Assembly: GCF_002879885.1 (NCBI RefSeq)
Contig: NZ_PNYA01000020.1
Span: 62,001-126,000, forward strand
Direction: 5' to 3'
Origin: Trinickia dabaoshanensis
Lineage (GTDB): Bacteria > Pseudomonadota > Gammaproteobacteria > Burkholderiales > Burkholderiaceae
DNA: 64,000 bases
The notes under the pieces were generated by a model. The model had not been told where the DNA came from. It saw only the letters and a program-made list of their open reading frames with translations, and did no database searches. This document shows, piece by piece, positions 37,801-44,256 of this stretch. Positions within the stretch are counted from its first letter, which is position 1; the number at the start of each line of letters is the position of its first letter. The position numbers were made by a program, and so were the translations under genes.

Positions 37801-37875
37801 GGCGGCCAAGAACCCCATGGCCGCGACCGCGGCGGCAATCCATTTGCTTGTTCGTTCGATCGTGCCGCGTTGCAT
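31819..37875 (-). CDS. Bacterial alpha-2-macroglobulin (YfhM-type), thioester form
   Basis: 2018 residues, somewhat longer than E. coli YfhM. A signal peptide (WIAAAVAAMGFLAATTLRVDA) without a lipobox cysteine suggests a soluble or differently anchored periplasmic protein. MG-type domains with a bait-like region fill the first two thirds; LLWNPRVTLDANGEASIDVPLNDSLTSFR marks the A2M core, and YGCLEQ contains the thioester cysteine C1531 and glutamine, so the covalent trap is intact. The C-terminal region ends in IEYTIRLNNAGTFGLPPTRVEALY. It is thought to trap foreign proteases in the periplasm, with PBP1C repairing the wall. The start is ATG 37875 with GGGAG upstream. Confidence 0.92.
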   Translation of the reverse strand: MQRGTIERTSKWIAAAVAAMGFLAATTLRVDAARITQVSPQGTVTKVRQVLVKFDESMVAFGAPNLPAPASIKCNDPTASAGQSRWIDDKTWAWDFTADLPPGVACSVDLKDGLKSAAGAAVTGPKHYAFQTGGPFVQSIEPSGGTIEETQTFVLRLNGPATDASALSNIWCESSGLGNRIPVKDVDAATRTALLKHFGLQKEASHVLTLQCQQALPSGKKAQLVYGKGVASPSGIANDVERRYDFSVRNPFAADFSCERENAKAPCTPLRPLRLQFNASITRADAEKIRIKGPDGEIKPTFSDDDQGPETDKVEFAAPLPERADLTIVLPSNLKDVSGRALSNADMFPLKTTTAPLPPLAKFSSGTFGIIERFAEPGMPALVPVTLRNVEADLHIQGLNAGTARFTTLDVKSDADIVRWMHRVDQFDSYWMTRGEIDKQMPQLLRHNPHPVVVHQGGDADAEDTAGSKDPKNTLIDVRSLSLLAGLPGVQTLTLPKADPAKLRPFEVVGVPIAKPGFYVIELSSPALGASLLGKQAPMYVRTAVLVTNLGVHLKMGRENNLVWVTTLDKGEPVANAAVRVTDCNGTQVASGKTDAHGLLNIDGRLTQAALCKGSFDGFFVSARIDDPKTGPDMAFVRSDWNRGIESWRFNVPTDTSLEKTVRAHTVFDRTLLRAGETVSMKHFIRAETMRGFAFPKSYPTRLTIRHLGSGQTWHFPLKWAADHTADSTFTIPVSAKLGEYDVSLDDGKNGATASGEDTSDSEDSPGTSYDTGSFRVEEFRLPVFKGTIGVRDEKAHPLVAAQQAPLTLQLDYMSGGAAAGLPVQVSALMTTMSPSFDDAFADFSFEPYVKPKDDASSSPSDDEAQTEQQTNDDSSKLIADKEPVTLDRNGAGSFVLKNLPHVDAPKHLQLEATFADPNGEVQTISGAATLWPAAVVAGVKSGQWVSVGNKVPVQALALDLQGKPRAGVPLEVRAIARITISTRKRMVGGFYAYDNRTETKDLGTLCSGKSDDHGLLHCDAKLKEAGNVDLIVTAKDGDGHASTATTSVWVTREDELWFGGENTDRIDVLPEKTAYQPGDTARFQVRMPFRFATALVAVEREGVIETHVVKLDGKDPTVSLKVQPDWGPNVYVSVLALRGRIHEVPWYSFFTWGWKAPLEWVRAFWYEGRQYEPPTPLVDLSRPAFRYGLAEIKVGAADHKLGVTVVPDAKTYTVRGHAHVKLRVQMPGGKPAPAGTQIAVAAVDEALLELMPNNSWDLLDAMLQRRAYGIETATAQMEIVGRRHFGRKAVPAGGGGGHSPTRELFDTLLLWNPRVTLDANGEASIDVPLNDSLTSFRIVAIAAVGEGMFGTGSTSIRSTQDLQLISGLPPLVREGDRFRAQFTVRNTTSRAMKVVVTPDVAGLSLQPQTVDLPADSAREVAWTVTPPDGLAESTPAALGWQVAAAEQGGPHASDALKVTQRVTEAIPVTVQQATLTQVDGTFTLPVSAPAQAAATQAGALRGGIAVSLQPKLSEGLPGVRRWFERYPYGCLEQLTSRALGLADAAQWQAVLARMPVYLDRDGLANYFPPSDDSGNTGSTALSAYLLAVTDEAAKGDPRFALPDDIRAKLESGLVNFVEGKIKRDVWAPRQDHDLRKLAAIEALSRYGAARPSMLESIEIAPNQWPTSAVLDYYAALSRMKDVPQRDAKLAQAEQIIRARLTYQGTRLTFSTADSDDLWWLMTGSETNAARTALTFVDVPGWKDEMPRLVAGLLALQNGGAWSTTTANLWGELAVQAFSRTFESTPVTGQTKLEFGATSKTVAWNQPAAASANPASATPVTKTANVRGELLPWPAQASAGPVALTLTQQGTGKPWATIESLAAVAVKAPFSAGYRIRKTVTAVDPAVKGVYTRGDIVRVHLDIDAQSDMTWVVVNDPVPAGATILGSGLGRDSQAATSGEKSQEDGPWPAFVERGFDGYRAYYDYLPKGKLSIEYTIRLNNAGTFGLPPTRVEALYAPSTFGVLPNANIVVQMPAVKQ

Positions 37876-37975
37876 GACCCACGCTCCCAGATTTAATTTG
37901 TTCTTTACAATTGGGGGCGATTTTAACCGAGTTGCGCGTCAACTCCCGCTAGCCGCAATGGCTAAGTCGTGAATA

Positions 37976-39349
37976 TTAGGAATTCTTTAAACGGCTAAGC
38001 GATGCCGTTCGCGTCGCCGCCAGATATAACAGCGCACTTGCGACCGCCGCCGTCCCGCCAACCGACGCCAACGCGATCGCAAGGCCGTGCGCGCCCAGCG
38101 CGAGCCGGTCCGCCACGATACCCACCGCCAACGGCCCGAGCCCGCCCGCGACCGTATTGGTCAGAAATACCAGAATCGCAATGGCCCGCCCCCGCATCCG
38201 ATTGGGGAGCGCCACCTGCACGGGCACGGGGGCCAGGGCCATGACGATGCTCGCGGTGAAGGCGCACAATCCGTAGGCGATCAGCGCGCCGCTCAGCGCC
38301 TTCGACAACGGCGCCGCCACGGCCGCCGGGATCAACGCGAACGCGGCGAACATCGCAATACGAAGGGCTTTCTCGAGTGCGCCGGCGTCCGTCGCGCGGC
38401 GCACCAAGAAGCCGGCACAGACTACCCCGGTTATGCCGCCCAGCATATATGCCGGGCCGGCCATCCGTCCCACCTCGCCCGGCGCCAATCCGAATTGGCG
38501 AATCAACAGCGTCGGAAACCATGCGGAGTAGGCGTAAAAAAGCAATATCAGCGCCGTATAGCCGAGGAAATACGGAATGCAAAATCGATGCGTCACCGTG
38601 ATTTCCCGCAGCACGGCACTCATGTCCGGCGTATCGTCATGGCCGGCACTCGTACCTGCGCCGTTCATATCGCCGGCATCGCGCCGGCGCGCGGGCTCAC
38701 GAATCGTCGCCGCCACGAGGGCCGCGAGCACGAGCCCCGGCAAGCCGACGACGATGAAAGCCAGTTGCCATGGCGCCAATGCATAGCTCGCAAGCGCGTG
38801 CATGGGACCGGACCGAGCGGTCCAATCCAGCAACGCACCGCCGCCGACGAGCGCGACGCCGCCGCCGATGTACGGCCCCAGCATGAACACGCTCGTTGCA
38901 CGCGAGACTTTGCGCGGCACGAAGAGATCGCTGAAGATCGACAACGCCGCGGGGCTCAGCCCGGCCTCGGCGATCGCGGTACCGGCACGCCAGACGAGCA
39001 GTTCGGCGAAGCTATGCGCCGTAGCGCACATGGCGGTGGAAACCGCCCATATCGCCACGCAAACGGCAATCAACCGCACTCGGTTCGATGTATCGACGCG
39101 CCTTGCAACGAACACGCCGGCCGTCGCATAGCAAACGGTAAACGCCAACCCTTGCAGCAATCCGATCTGCACATCGGATAAGTGCAACGCGGCTTTTAGC
39201 GGCTGCACGAGAATGCTGACGATCTGTCGATCGATGTAGGAGAAGACGAAACACAGGAAAAAGATAAGAACGACATAGGCGCTGCGTGGCGCCGCTAACG
39301 GCGCCTCCGTCTTCAGCGATATGTCCGCGAGCAAGGGAACGCGAGCCAT
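37976..39349 (-). CDS. MFS transporter (spinster/ACS-like)
   Basis: 457 residues from ATG 39349, about 12 membrane segments. SYIDRQIVSILVQPLKAALHLSD and QIGLLQGLAFTVCYATAGV in the first third are typical of spinster-like MFS carriers, with ARRVDTSNRVRLIAV in the loop 2-3 position. A polar loop rich in Asp/Gly (about 225-245) separates the halves. It sits 38 bp after the deacylase gene in the same direction, so it probably imports or exports the deacylase substrate or product. Confidence 0.88.
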   Translation of the reverse strand: MARVPLLADISLKTEAPLAAPRSAYVVLIFFLCFVFSYIDRQIVSILVQPLKAALHLSDVQIGLLQGLAFTVCYATAGVFVARRVDTSNRVRLIAVCVAIWAVSTAMCATAHSFAELLVWRAGTAIAEAGLSPAALSIFSDLFVPRKVSRATSVFMLGPYIGGGVALVGGGALLDWTARSGPMHALASYALAPWQLAFIVVGLPGLVLAALVAATIREPARRRDAGDMNGAGTSAGHDDTPDMSAVLREITVTHRFCIPYFLGYTALILLFYAYSAWFPTLLIRQFGLAPGEVGRMAGPAYMLGGITGVVCAGFLVRRATDAGALEKALRIAMFAAFALIPAAVAAPLSKALSGALIAYGLCAFTASIVMALAPVPVQVALPNRMRGRAIAILVFLTNTVAGGLGPLAVGIVADRLALGAHGLAIALASVGGTAAVASALLYLAATRTASLSRLKNS

Positions 39350-39387
39350 CGTATTGTCTCCGTGATTATTTTGTTATGCGAAAGGAT

Positions 39388-40401
39388 TCAAGCCCACTCG
39401 GCATCGCTGGCCGAAAGCGCGATGCAATCGCCCGGCTCCACGCCCGTGAACGAGCGGATGCAAACGACCATGCCGTCCGATTCGAAGCGCAGCACGCGGG
39501 GCGCCTGCCACGGCGCATGAGGATTGAAAATCCGCCCCGCCGCTTGCCCCGCTTTAACGCGATCACCCAGCTTGAACATCGGTTCGAAAACGCCATGCTC
39601 GGGGGCGAACACGTAGTGCCGCGCACCCTCGACGCGCATCAGGCGGGTGCCACCGCTAACGGGAACGTCGGGAGCATCGATCAGATCCGCGGCATGAAGC
39701 AGCCGGGCCAAGCCGTGCTCGACGATGGACAATCCATCGATACTGCACGTGCCAAAACCACCGAACTCACCGCAGATAAATAGCTTCCCGTGCCGCTCGA
39801 CGGCCGCGCCGTACGTGCGGTCTTCGCCGAGCAAGTCCATCAACATCGTATGCGGCGCCCCGAAGGCCTCGATCAGCCGAACGTATTCGTCATGCCGTCG
39901 CGCATCGGCCGGCAACGACGCAAGGACCATGGGCAAATGATTGAACGACGCGCCTCCCGCATGCAGATCGATCACGATATCGGCCAGCGGAAAAAGTTCG
40001 GTATCGACGTAGTGCGCGATCATCTCCGACACCGTACCGTTTCGCTTGCCCGGGAAGATCCGGTTCAGGTTGCAACCGTCGATCGGCGACGTGCGCCTGC
40101 CCTTCAAAAACGCCGGGAAGTTCAGCGCGGGAATCACGATCAAGCGCCCACGGATCGCTTGACGCGGCAACGTTTGAAGCAGCTTCATCAAGGCGATAGG
40201 CCCTTCGAACTCGTCGCCGTGATTGCCGCCCGTGAGCAGCACGGTGGGCCCGGGAGCCCCATTGAGCACGGCGATCGGAATCGGGATGTGTCCATAGGCC
40301 GATCTATCGTGCGAGTACGGTACCTTCAACGTGCCCGTCTGAAAGCCCGGCGCGTCGAAATCGACGGTGCATTGGATTAAGCTGCGTGGGTTCGCGGCCA
40401 T
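39388..40401 (-). CDS. Succinylglutamate desuccinylase/aspartoacylase-family zinc deacylase (DoeB-like)
   Basis: 337 residues from ATG 40401 (AGGAG upstream). The zinc site of the M14-like AstE/AspA family is seen as GGNHGDEFEG (His61, Glu64) and DLHAGG (His147). The C-terminal part, GVFEPMFKLGDRVKAGQAAG, is the biotinyl-lipoyl-like beta domain common to this branch. Members deacylate N-acyl amino acids; N-alpha-acetyl-diaminobutyrate deacylase (DoeB) is one related activity. The exact substrate is not known. It is followed by an MFS transporter and divergent from an MBL-fold hydrolase. Confidence 0.87.
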   Translation of the reverse strand: MAANPRSLIQCTVDFDAPGFQTGTLKVPYSHDRSAYGHIPIPIAVLNGAPGPTVLLTGGNHGDEFEGPIALMKLLQTLPRQAIRGRLIVIPALNFPAFLKGRRTSPIDGCNLNRIFPGKRNGTVSEMIAHYVDTELFPLADIVIDLHAGGASFNHLPMVLASLPADARRHDEYVRLIEAFGAPHTMLMDLLGEDRTYGAAVERHGKLFICGEFGGFGTCSIDGLSIVEHGLARLLHAADLIDAPDVPVSGGTRLMRVEGARHYVFAPEHGVFEPMFKLGDRVKAGQAAGRIFNPHAPWQAPRVLRFESDGMVVCIRSFTGVEPGDCIALSASDAEWA

Positions 40402-40655
40402 CAAGCGTCTCCTGAGAATCCGGGCACCGGAAACGATGCCCTGTCGGAACTCGACTATCGGAGACGCCGCCCGATATTTCCAATGCCGAATGATGACCCC
40501 ATCGATGCCTCGAAGGCATCGGTTGAGTCGATGCCTACAAAGCATCGCTCCGAGTAACAAAAGGCATTGGACGGCATCATACGAAGTCGGGCAAAGTACC
40601 ACGTAGGCTGCCTCATCGAAATCGATAGGCGCGCCAAACATCCTGGGAGCAAGAC
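40402..40655. promoter_or_regulatory. Divergent control region with two tandem dyads
   Basis: 254 bp between the deacylase and the MBL-fold gene. CGATGCCT-cga-AGGCATCG is a perfect dyad at 40503-40521, and CGATGC/GCATCG a second at 40529-40547. Both share the CGATGC core and their centres are 26 bp apart. This is a likely operator pair for one regulator acting on both operons; the LysR protein at 41603 is the obvious candidate. Confidence 0.5.
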
Positions 40656-41534
40656 ATGTCGATCCAATCCACGACCTACCGAGTCGGCGCAGCGACGATC
40701 ACGCGCGTGACCGAACAGACGTTCGCCATCGACGCCGCCCGCCTCCTCCCCGACCTGGACCGATCTTTCTGGCAGGCGAACGCATCTTGGCTCGTGCCGG
40801 AGCACGCCGACGCGCCGTTGGCCTCGGCTCAACTGAGCGTGCATACCTGGGTCGTTCGATTGGGCGGCCGCATCATCCTGGTCGATACCGCTTGCGGCAA
40901 TGGCAAGGACCGCCCGTTCGGCGCCATCTTTCATCGACTCGACACGCCGTATCTCGAACGCTTGGCCGCGGCCGGCGTGCAGCCCGAGGACGTGGACCTC
41001 GTGCTCATCACGCATTTGCACGTCGATCACGTGGGTTGGAACACGCGCCTCGTCGACGGCGAGTGGGTCCCCACGTTCCCGAACGCCCGCTATGTCTTCG
41101 CGGCGGCGGAGCGCGCCTACTACGGCACGCCGGCGGCGGCCAATCGCATGATGGTGTTCGAAGACAGCGTGTTGCCCGTGATACGCGCGGGCCTAGCGGA
41201 CGAAATCGCCGATGAAGGCGCCACGTATTTGCCCGGCATTCGCTTCATGCCGACACCGGGTCATTGCGTCGGACATATGTCGATCGAGATCGAATCGGAG
41301 GGCCAGCGTGCGCTGTTTTGGGGCGACGTCGTGCATCATCCGATACAGGTCGATCGCCCCGATTGGAGCTCGTCGTTCTGCGCCGATCGAAGCCAAGCGG
41401 CGCTCTCGCGACGCCGCATCTTCGAGTACGCCGCCGACCACGAAGCCCAGGTGTTCACGTCGCATTTCGCGGGGTCGTCCACCGGCCGGATCACGCGCGA
41501 CGCGCAAGGCGGCTTCGTTTGGCGTTTCGCTTGA
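40656..41534 (+). CDS. Metallo-beta-lactamase-fold hydrolase (AttM/AiiA-like group)
   Basis: 292 residues from ATG 40656. The metal motif HLHVDHVGWN (His120, His122, Asp124, His125), a later PTPGHCVGHMSIEI with the third histidine, GDVVHHP with the bridging Asp, and a C-terminal SHFAGSSTG giving the last histidine make a complete binuclear zinc site. The family hydrolyses lactones or similar esters; N-acyl-homoserine lactonases share this layout, but so do many other hydrolases. The divergent deacylase and transporter suggest a catabolic role. Confidence 0.88.
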   Translation: MSIQSTTYRVGAATITRVTEQTFAIDAARLLPDLDRSFWQANASWLVPEHADAPLASAQLSVHTWVVRLGGRIILVDTACGNGKDRPFGAIFHRLDTPYLERLAAAGVQPEDVDLVLITHLHVDHVGWNTRLVDGEWVPTFPNARYVFAAAERAYYGTPAAANRMMVFEDSVLPVIRAGLADEIADEGATYLPGIRFMPTPGHCVGHMSIEIESEGQRALFWGDVVHHPIQVDRPDWSSSFCADRSQAALSRRRIFEYAADHEAQVFTSHFAGSSTGRITRDAQGGFVWRFA

Positions 41535-41602
41535 TCGCCCCTTCCCGGGCGTAGACGCCGCTTACAATGCCGTCAACGTCACCGCCCACCGGGAATGCCG
41601 CC

Positions 41603-42577
41603 ATGCAAGGACCGATCGACGGCTCGCTCGAAGCCGAAGCCGAAGCCGGAGCCCTACCGGGCAACAGCCGCATCGAACTGCGCCATGTGCGCTACTTCAT
41701 CGCGGTAGCCGAGTCGGGCAGTTTCCGTTTGGCATCCGAACGGATCAACATCACACAACCGGCCATCACGAGACAGATCCACGACTTGGAGTCGATTCTC
41801 GGCGCCACGCTGCTCAAGCGCACGGCGCGGGGCGTCGAACTGACACCGGTCGGCGAAGTCTATCTCCGCGAGGCGCGCAAAGCGATCACGGCTTTCCAAG
41901 CGGCAACCACCGCGGTCAAACGCTTCACGAGCGGCGAATCGGGTACGCTCAGGCTCGGCGTCAACGACAATGCCAGTTGGGACGGGCCCGTGCCCGATGC
42001 CTTACGGTCGCTCCAACGCAATCATCCGCATTTGGCGATCCAAGTATCGTCTCTGAATACGCCGCAGCAATACGAAGGATTGGTATCGGGCTCGCTCGAC
42101 GCGGGCTTCGTCTACGCGTTCGGCGACACGCCGCCCGGCATCCGCACGATCGTGCTCGCCAAGCACGAGGTCGTGCTGGCCGTCCCGAACGATTGGCCGC
42201 TGGCCAAGCGCCGCTCGGTTTCCCTCGAGGCGCTGCGCGACGTGCCGATCGTCTGCTTCCCCCGGCACGTCTATCCCGCTTACTATGACACGTTGATCGC
42301 CGCTTGCCGGGAAGGCGGACTGACACTGCGCGTAACGCAAGAGGAAGCGACGGAGTCGGCGATCCTCTCGCTCGTTTCGGCCGGCATCGGCGCGGCGCTC
42401 GTCAATTCCGCGAACCGCTCGCGCGCCCCGGTGCGCGTCAAGTTCGTCGCGCTCGCGTCGTTTCCGGTTCGGTTGCCGCTTTCGTTCGCATATATGGCCA
42501 GCAACGACAACCCGGCGCTCGCGCGTCTAATCGATGTCCTCAAGCCGAACGGCGCGCGGCTCAAACGCGCCGGCTAG
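41603..42577 (+). CDS. LysR-family transcriptional regulator
   Basis: 324 residues from ATG 41603, with GGGAA upstream; an ATG at 41567 would add 12 residues. After a short acidic leader, IELRHVRYFIAVAESGSFRLASERINITQPAITRQ is the winged helix-turn-helix and about 120-315 the ligand-binding domain. It follows the MBL-fold gene and precedes the P450 in the same direction, so it may control either operon or the dyads at 40503. Confidence 0.9.
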   Translation: MQGPIDGSLEAEAEAGALPGNSRIELRHVRYFIAVAESGSFRLASERINITQPAITRQIHDLESILGATLLKRTARGVELTPVGEVYLREARKAITAFQAATTAVKRFTSGESGTLRLGVNDNASWDGPVPDALRSLQRNHPHLAIQVSSLNTPQQYEGLVSGSLDAGFVYAFGDTPPGIRTIVLAKHEVVLAVPNDWPLAKRRSVSLEALRDVPIVCFPRHVYPAYYDTLIAACREGGLTLRVTQEEATESAILSLVSAGIGAALVNSANRSRAPVRVKFVALASFPVRLPLSFAYMASNDNPALARLIDVLKPNGARLKRAG

Positions 42578-42675
42578 CCGAGTGCGGCATCTGCACGCCA
42601 TGTTTCACCACGCGCTGAAGCATGGCGTCGGCCATGCGGCCTACACTGCCTGCACTACTTGCTACCGAGGCATCG

Positions 42676-43863
42676 ATGACGCATCCCTTTCCGGCCGATC
42701 CTATTGCAGCCGTCACGCACCCCAACCCCTATCCCTACTACGCGCAGTTGCGCAACGGCGCGCCGCTGATACGCGATGAAACGCTCAAGCTCTGGGTCGC
42801 GGCCCGCGCCGATACGGTTCGGGCCATCCTCGACGACGCGCGTTTGACGGTCCGCCCCGTGGGCGAGCCCGTGCCGCGCACGATTGCCGGCGGCCCGGCG
42901 GGGGAAATCTATGCCCGCTTGGCTCGCATGACCGAGGGAGACACGCACCGGGTGGCGCGGCAAGCGCTCGTCAAGGGGCTCGGCGGCGTGGATATCGTCA
43001 AGGTGCGCGAGTCGTCGAGCCGCGAAGCCGCCGCCGTCATGGCGCGCTACGAGACGTGTGACGCGGCACTGCTCGATACGTTGGCGTTCGCGATCCCCGT
43101 GCGCATCGTCGCCGAATTGGCCGGCCTGCCGCCGAACGATGCGTTGGCCGCGACCGTACGACAATTCGTAGCCTGCCTTTCTCCCCTATCGCCGCCCGAA
43201 GCGCTCGATAATGCGCACACGGCCGCAACGGCGCTACAAGCGAAACTGCACGCGCTGACGCGGGCCGAAGCGAGCACATCGCCGCTGATCGAACGTATCG
43301 TGTCGGGTGGGCTCGAAGCGAGCGAGGAACTGCCGAATGCATTGGTGTCCAATCTGCTCGGCTTGTTTTCGCAGACGTTCGAAGCCACCGCGGGCCTCAT
43401 CGGTAACGGTATCGTGACGCTCGCGACGCATCCCGAGCTCATCGCTCGTCTGCAAGCATCGCCCGCGGATATCGATGCATTCGTCCGGGAAGTGGCACGG
43501 TTCGATCCGGCCGTGCACAACACGCGCCGTTTTGCACGGGAGCTTATTTGCATGGACGGAGCAACGTTGCAACCCGGCGATGCCGTACTGGTCGTGCTGG
43601 CCGCGGCCAGCCGGGACGAAGCGTCGTTCCATGCGCCGGAGCGCTTCATGCTCGATCGCCCGGAGCATGCGTTGCCGGGCTTCGGCGCCGGACGGCATGC
43701 CTGCCCGGGCGAAGCCATCGCGCGGACGATTGCCTCGGGCGTGCTGGCCGCGCTCGTAACAGGCGGATTCGACTTCGCCGATCCCGCGCTGCGTTGGTCC
43801 TATCAGCCTTCGTCCAACGGACGCATACCGCGATTCAATTTCATCGGGAGCCACGCATCATGA
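42676..43863 (+). CDS. Cytochrome P450
   Basis: 395 residues from ATG 42676 (MTHPFPADPIAAVTHPNPYPYYAQLR); an earlier in-frame start at 42622 lacks the family pattern. The heme loop GFGAGRHACPGEAIAR has Cys343. The I-helix region is NLLGLFSQTFEATAGLIGN, where the usual acidic/Thr pair of A-G-x-D/E-T reads SQTFEAT, and the K-helix signature E-x-x-R appears as EVARFDPAVHNTRR. It is a soluble bacterial monooxygenase needing a separate redox partner, which is not next to it. The stop overlaps the next gene start (ATGA). Confidence 0.9.
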   Translation: MTHPFPADPIAAVTHPNPYPYYAQLRNGAPLIRDETLKLWVAARADTVRAILDDARLTVRPVGEPVPRTIAGGPAGEIYARLARMTEGDTHRVARQALVKGLGGVDIVKVRESSSREAAAVMARYETCDAALLDTLAFAIPVRIVAELAGLPPNDALAATVRQFVACLSPLSPPEALDNAHTAATALQAKLHALTRAEASTSPLIERIVSGGLEASEELPNALVSNLLGLFSQTFEATAGLIGNGIVTLATHPELIARLQASPADIDAFVREVARFDPAVHNTRRFARELICMDGATLQPGDAVLVVLAAASRDEASFHAPERFMLDRPEHALPGFGAGRHACPGEAIARTIASGVLAALVTGGFDFADPALRWSYQPSSNGRIPRFNFIGSHAS

Positions 43864-44216
43864 TCGCCGTCATCTTTGAAGTGATTCCCAAGCCGGGCCA
43901 CCGTGATGAATACCTCGATATCGCCGCGCAATTGAAGCCGTTGCTCGCCGAGATTCCGGGTTTCATTTCGATCGAGCGCTTTCAAAGCCTGAGCGACCCG
44001 AACAAGCTGCTTTCATTGTCGTTCTGGGCCGACGAGCAAGCCGTCGCGCAATGGCGCAACATCGAAGCGCATCGCCATGCGCAGGCCAAAGGCCGCGCTT
44101 CGGTGTTCGCCGATTACCGGCTGCGCATCGCAGCCGTGGTGCGCGACTATGGCATGAACGAGCGCGAGCAAGCGCCCGCCGACAGCCGGCGAGCGCACGA
44201 TTCGGGAAACGGTTGA
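43860..44216 (+). CDS. Antibiotic biosynthesis monooxygenase (ABM) domain protein
   Basis: 118 residues; ATG 43860 overlaps the P450 stop. The ferredoxin-like ABM core covers residues 1-95 (MIAVIFEVIPKPGHRDEYLDIA, then PGFISIERFQSLSDPNKLLSLS followed by WRNIEAHRHAQAKG). Such proteins act as cofactor-free oxygenases, heme-degrading enzymes or decarboxylases. Tight coupling to the P450 implies that they act on the same molecule. The last 20 residues are charged and probably disordered. Confidence 0.87.
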   Translation: MIAVIFEVIPKPGHRDEYLDIAAQLKPLLAEIPGFISIERFQSLSDPNKLLSLSFWADEQAVAQWRNIEAHRHAQAKGRASVFADYRLRIAAVVRDYGMNEREQAPADSRRAHDSGNG

Positions 44217-44256
44217 AATCCGATCGGCCGCGGCAACGCACTAGAGCGCGCTGCCA

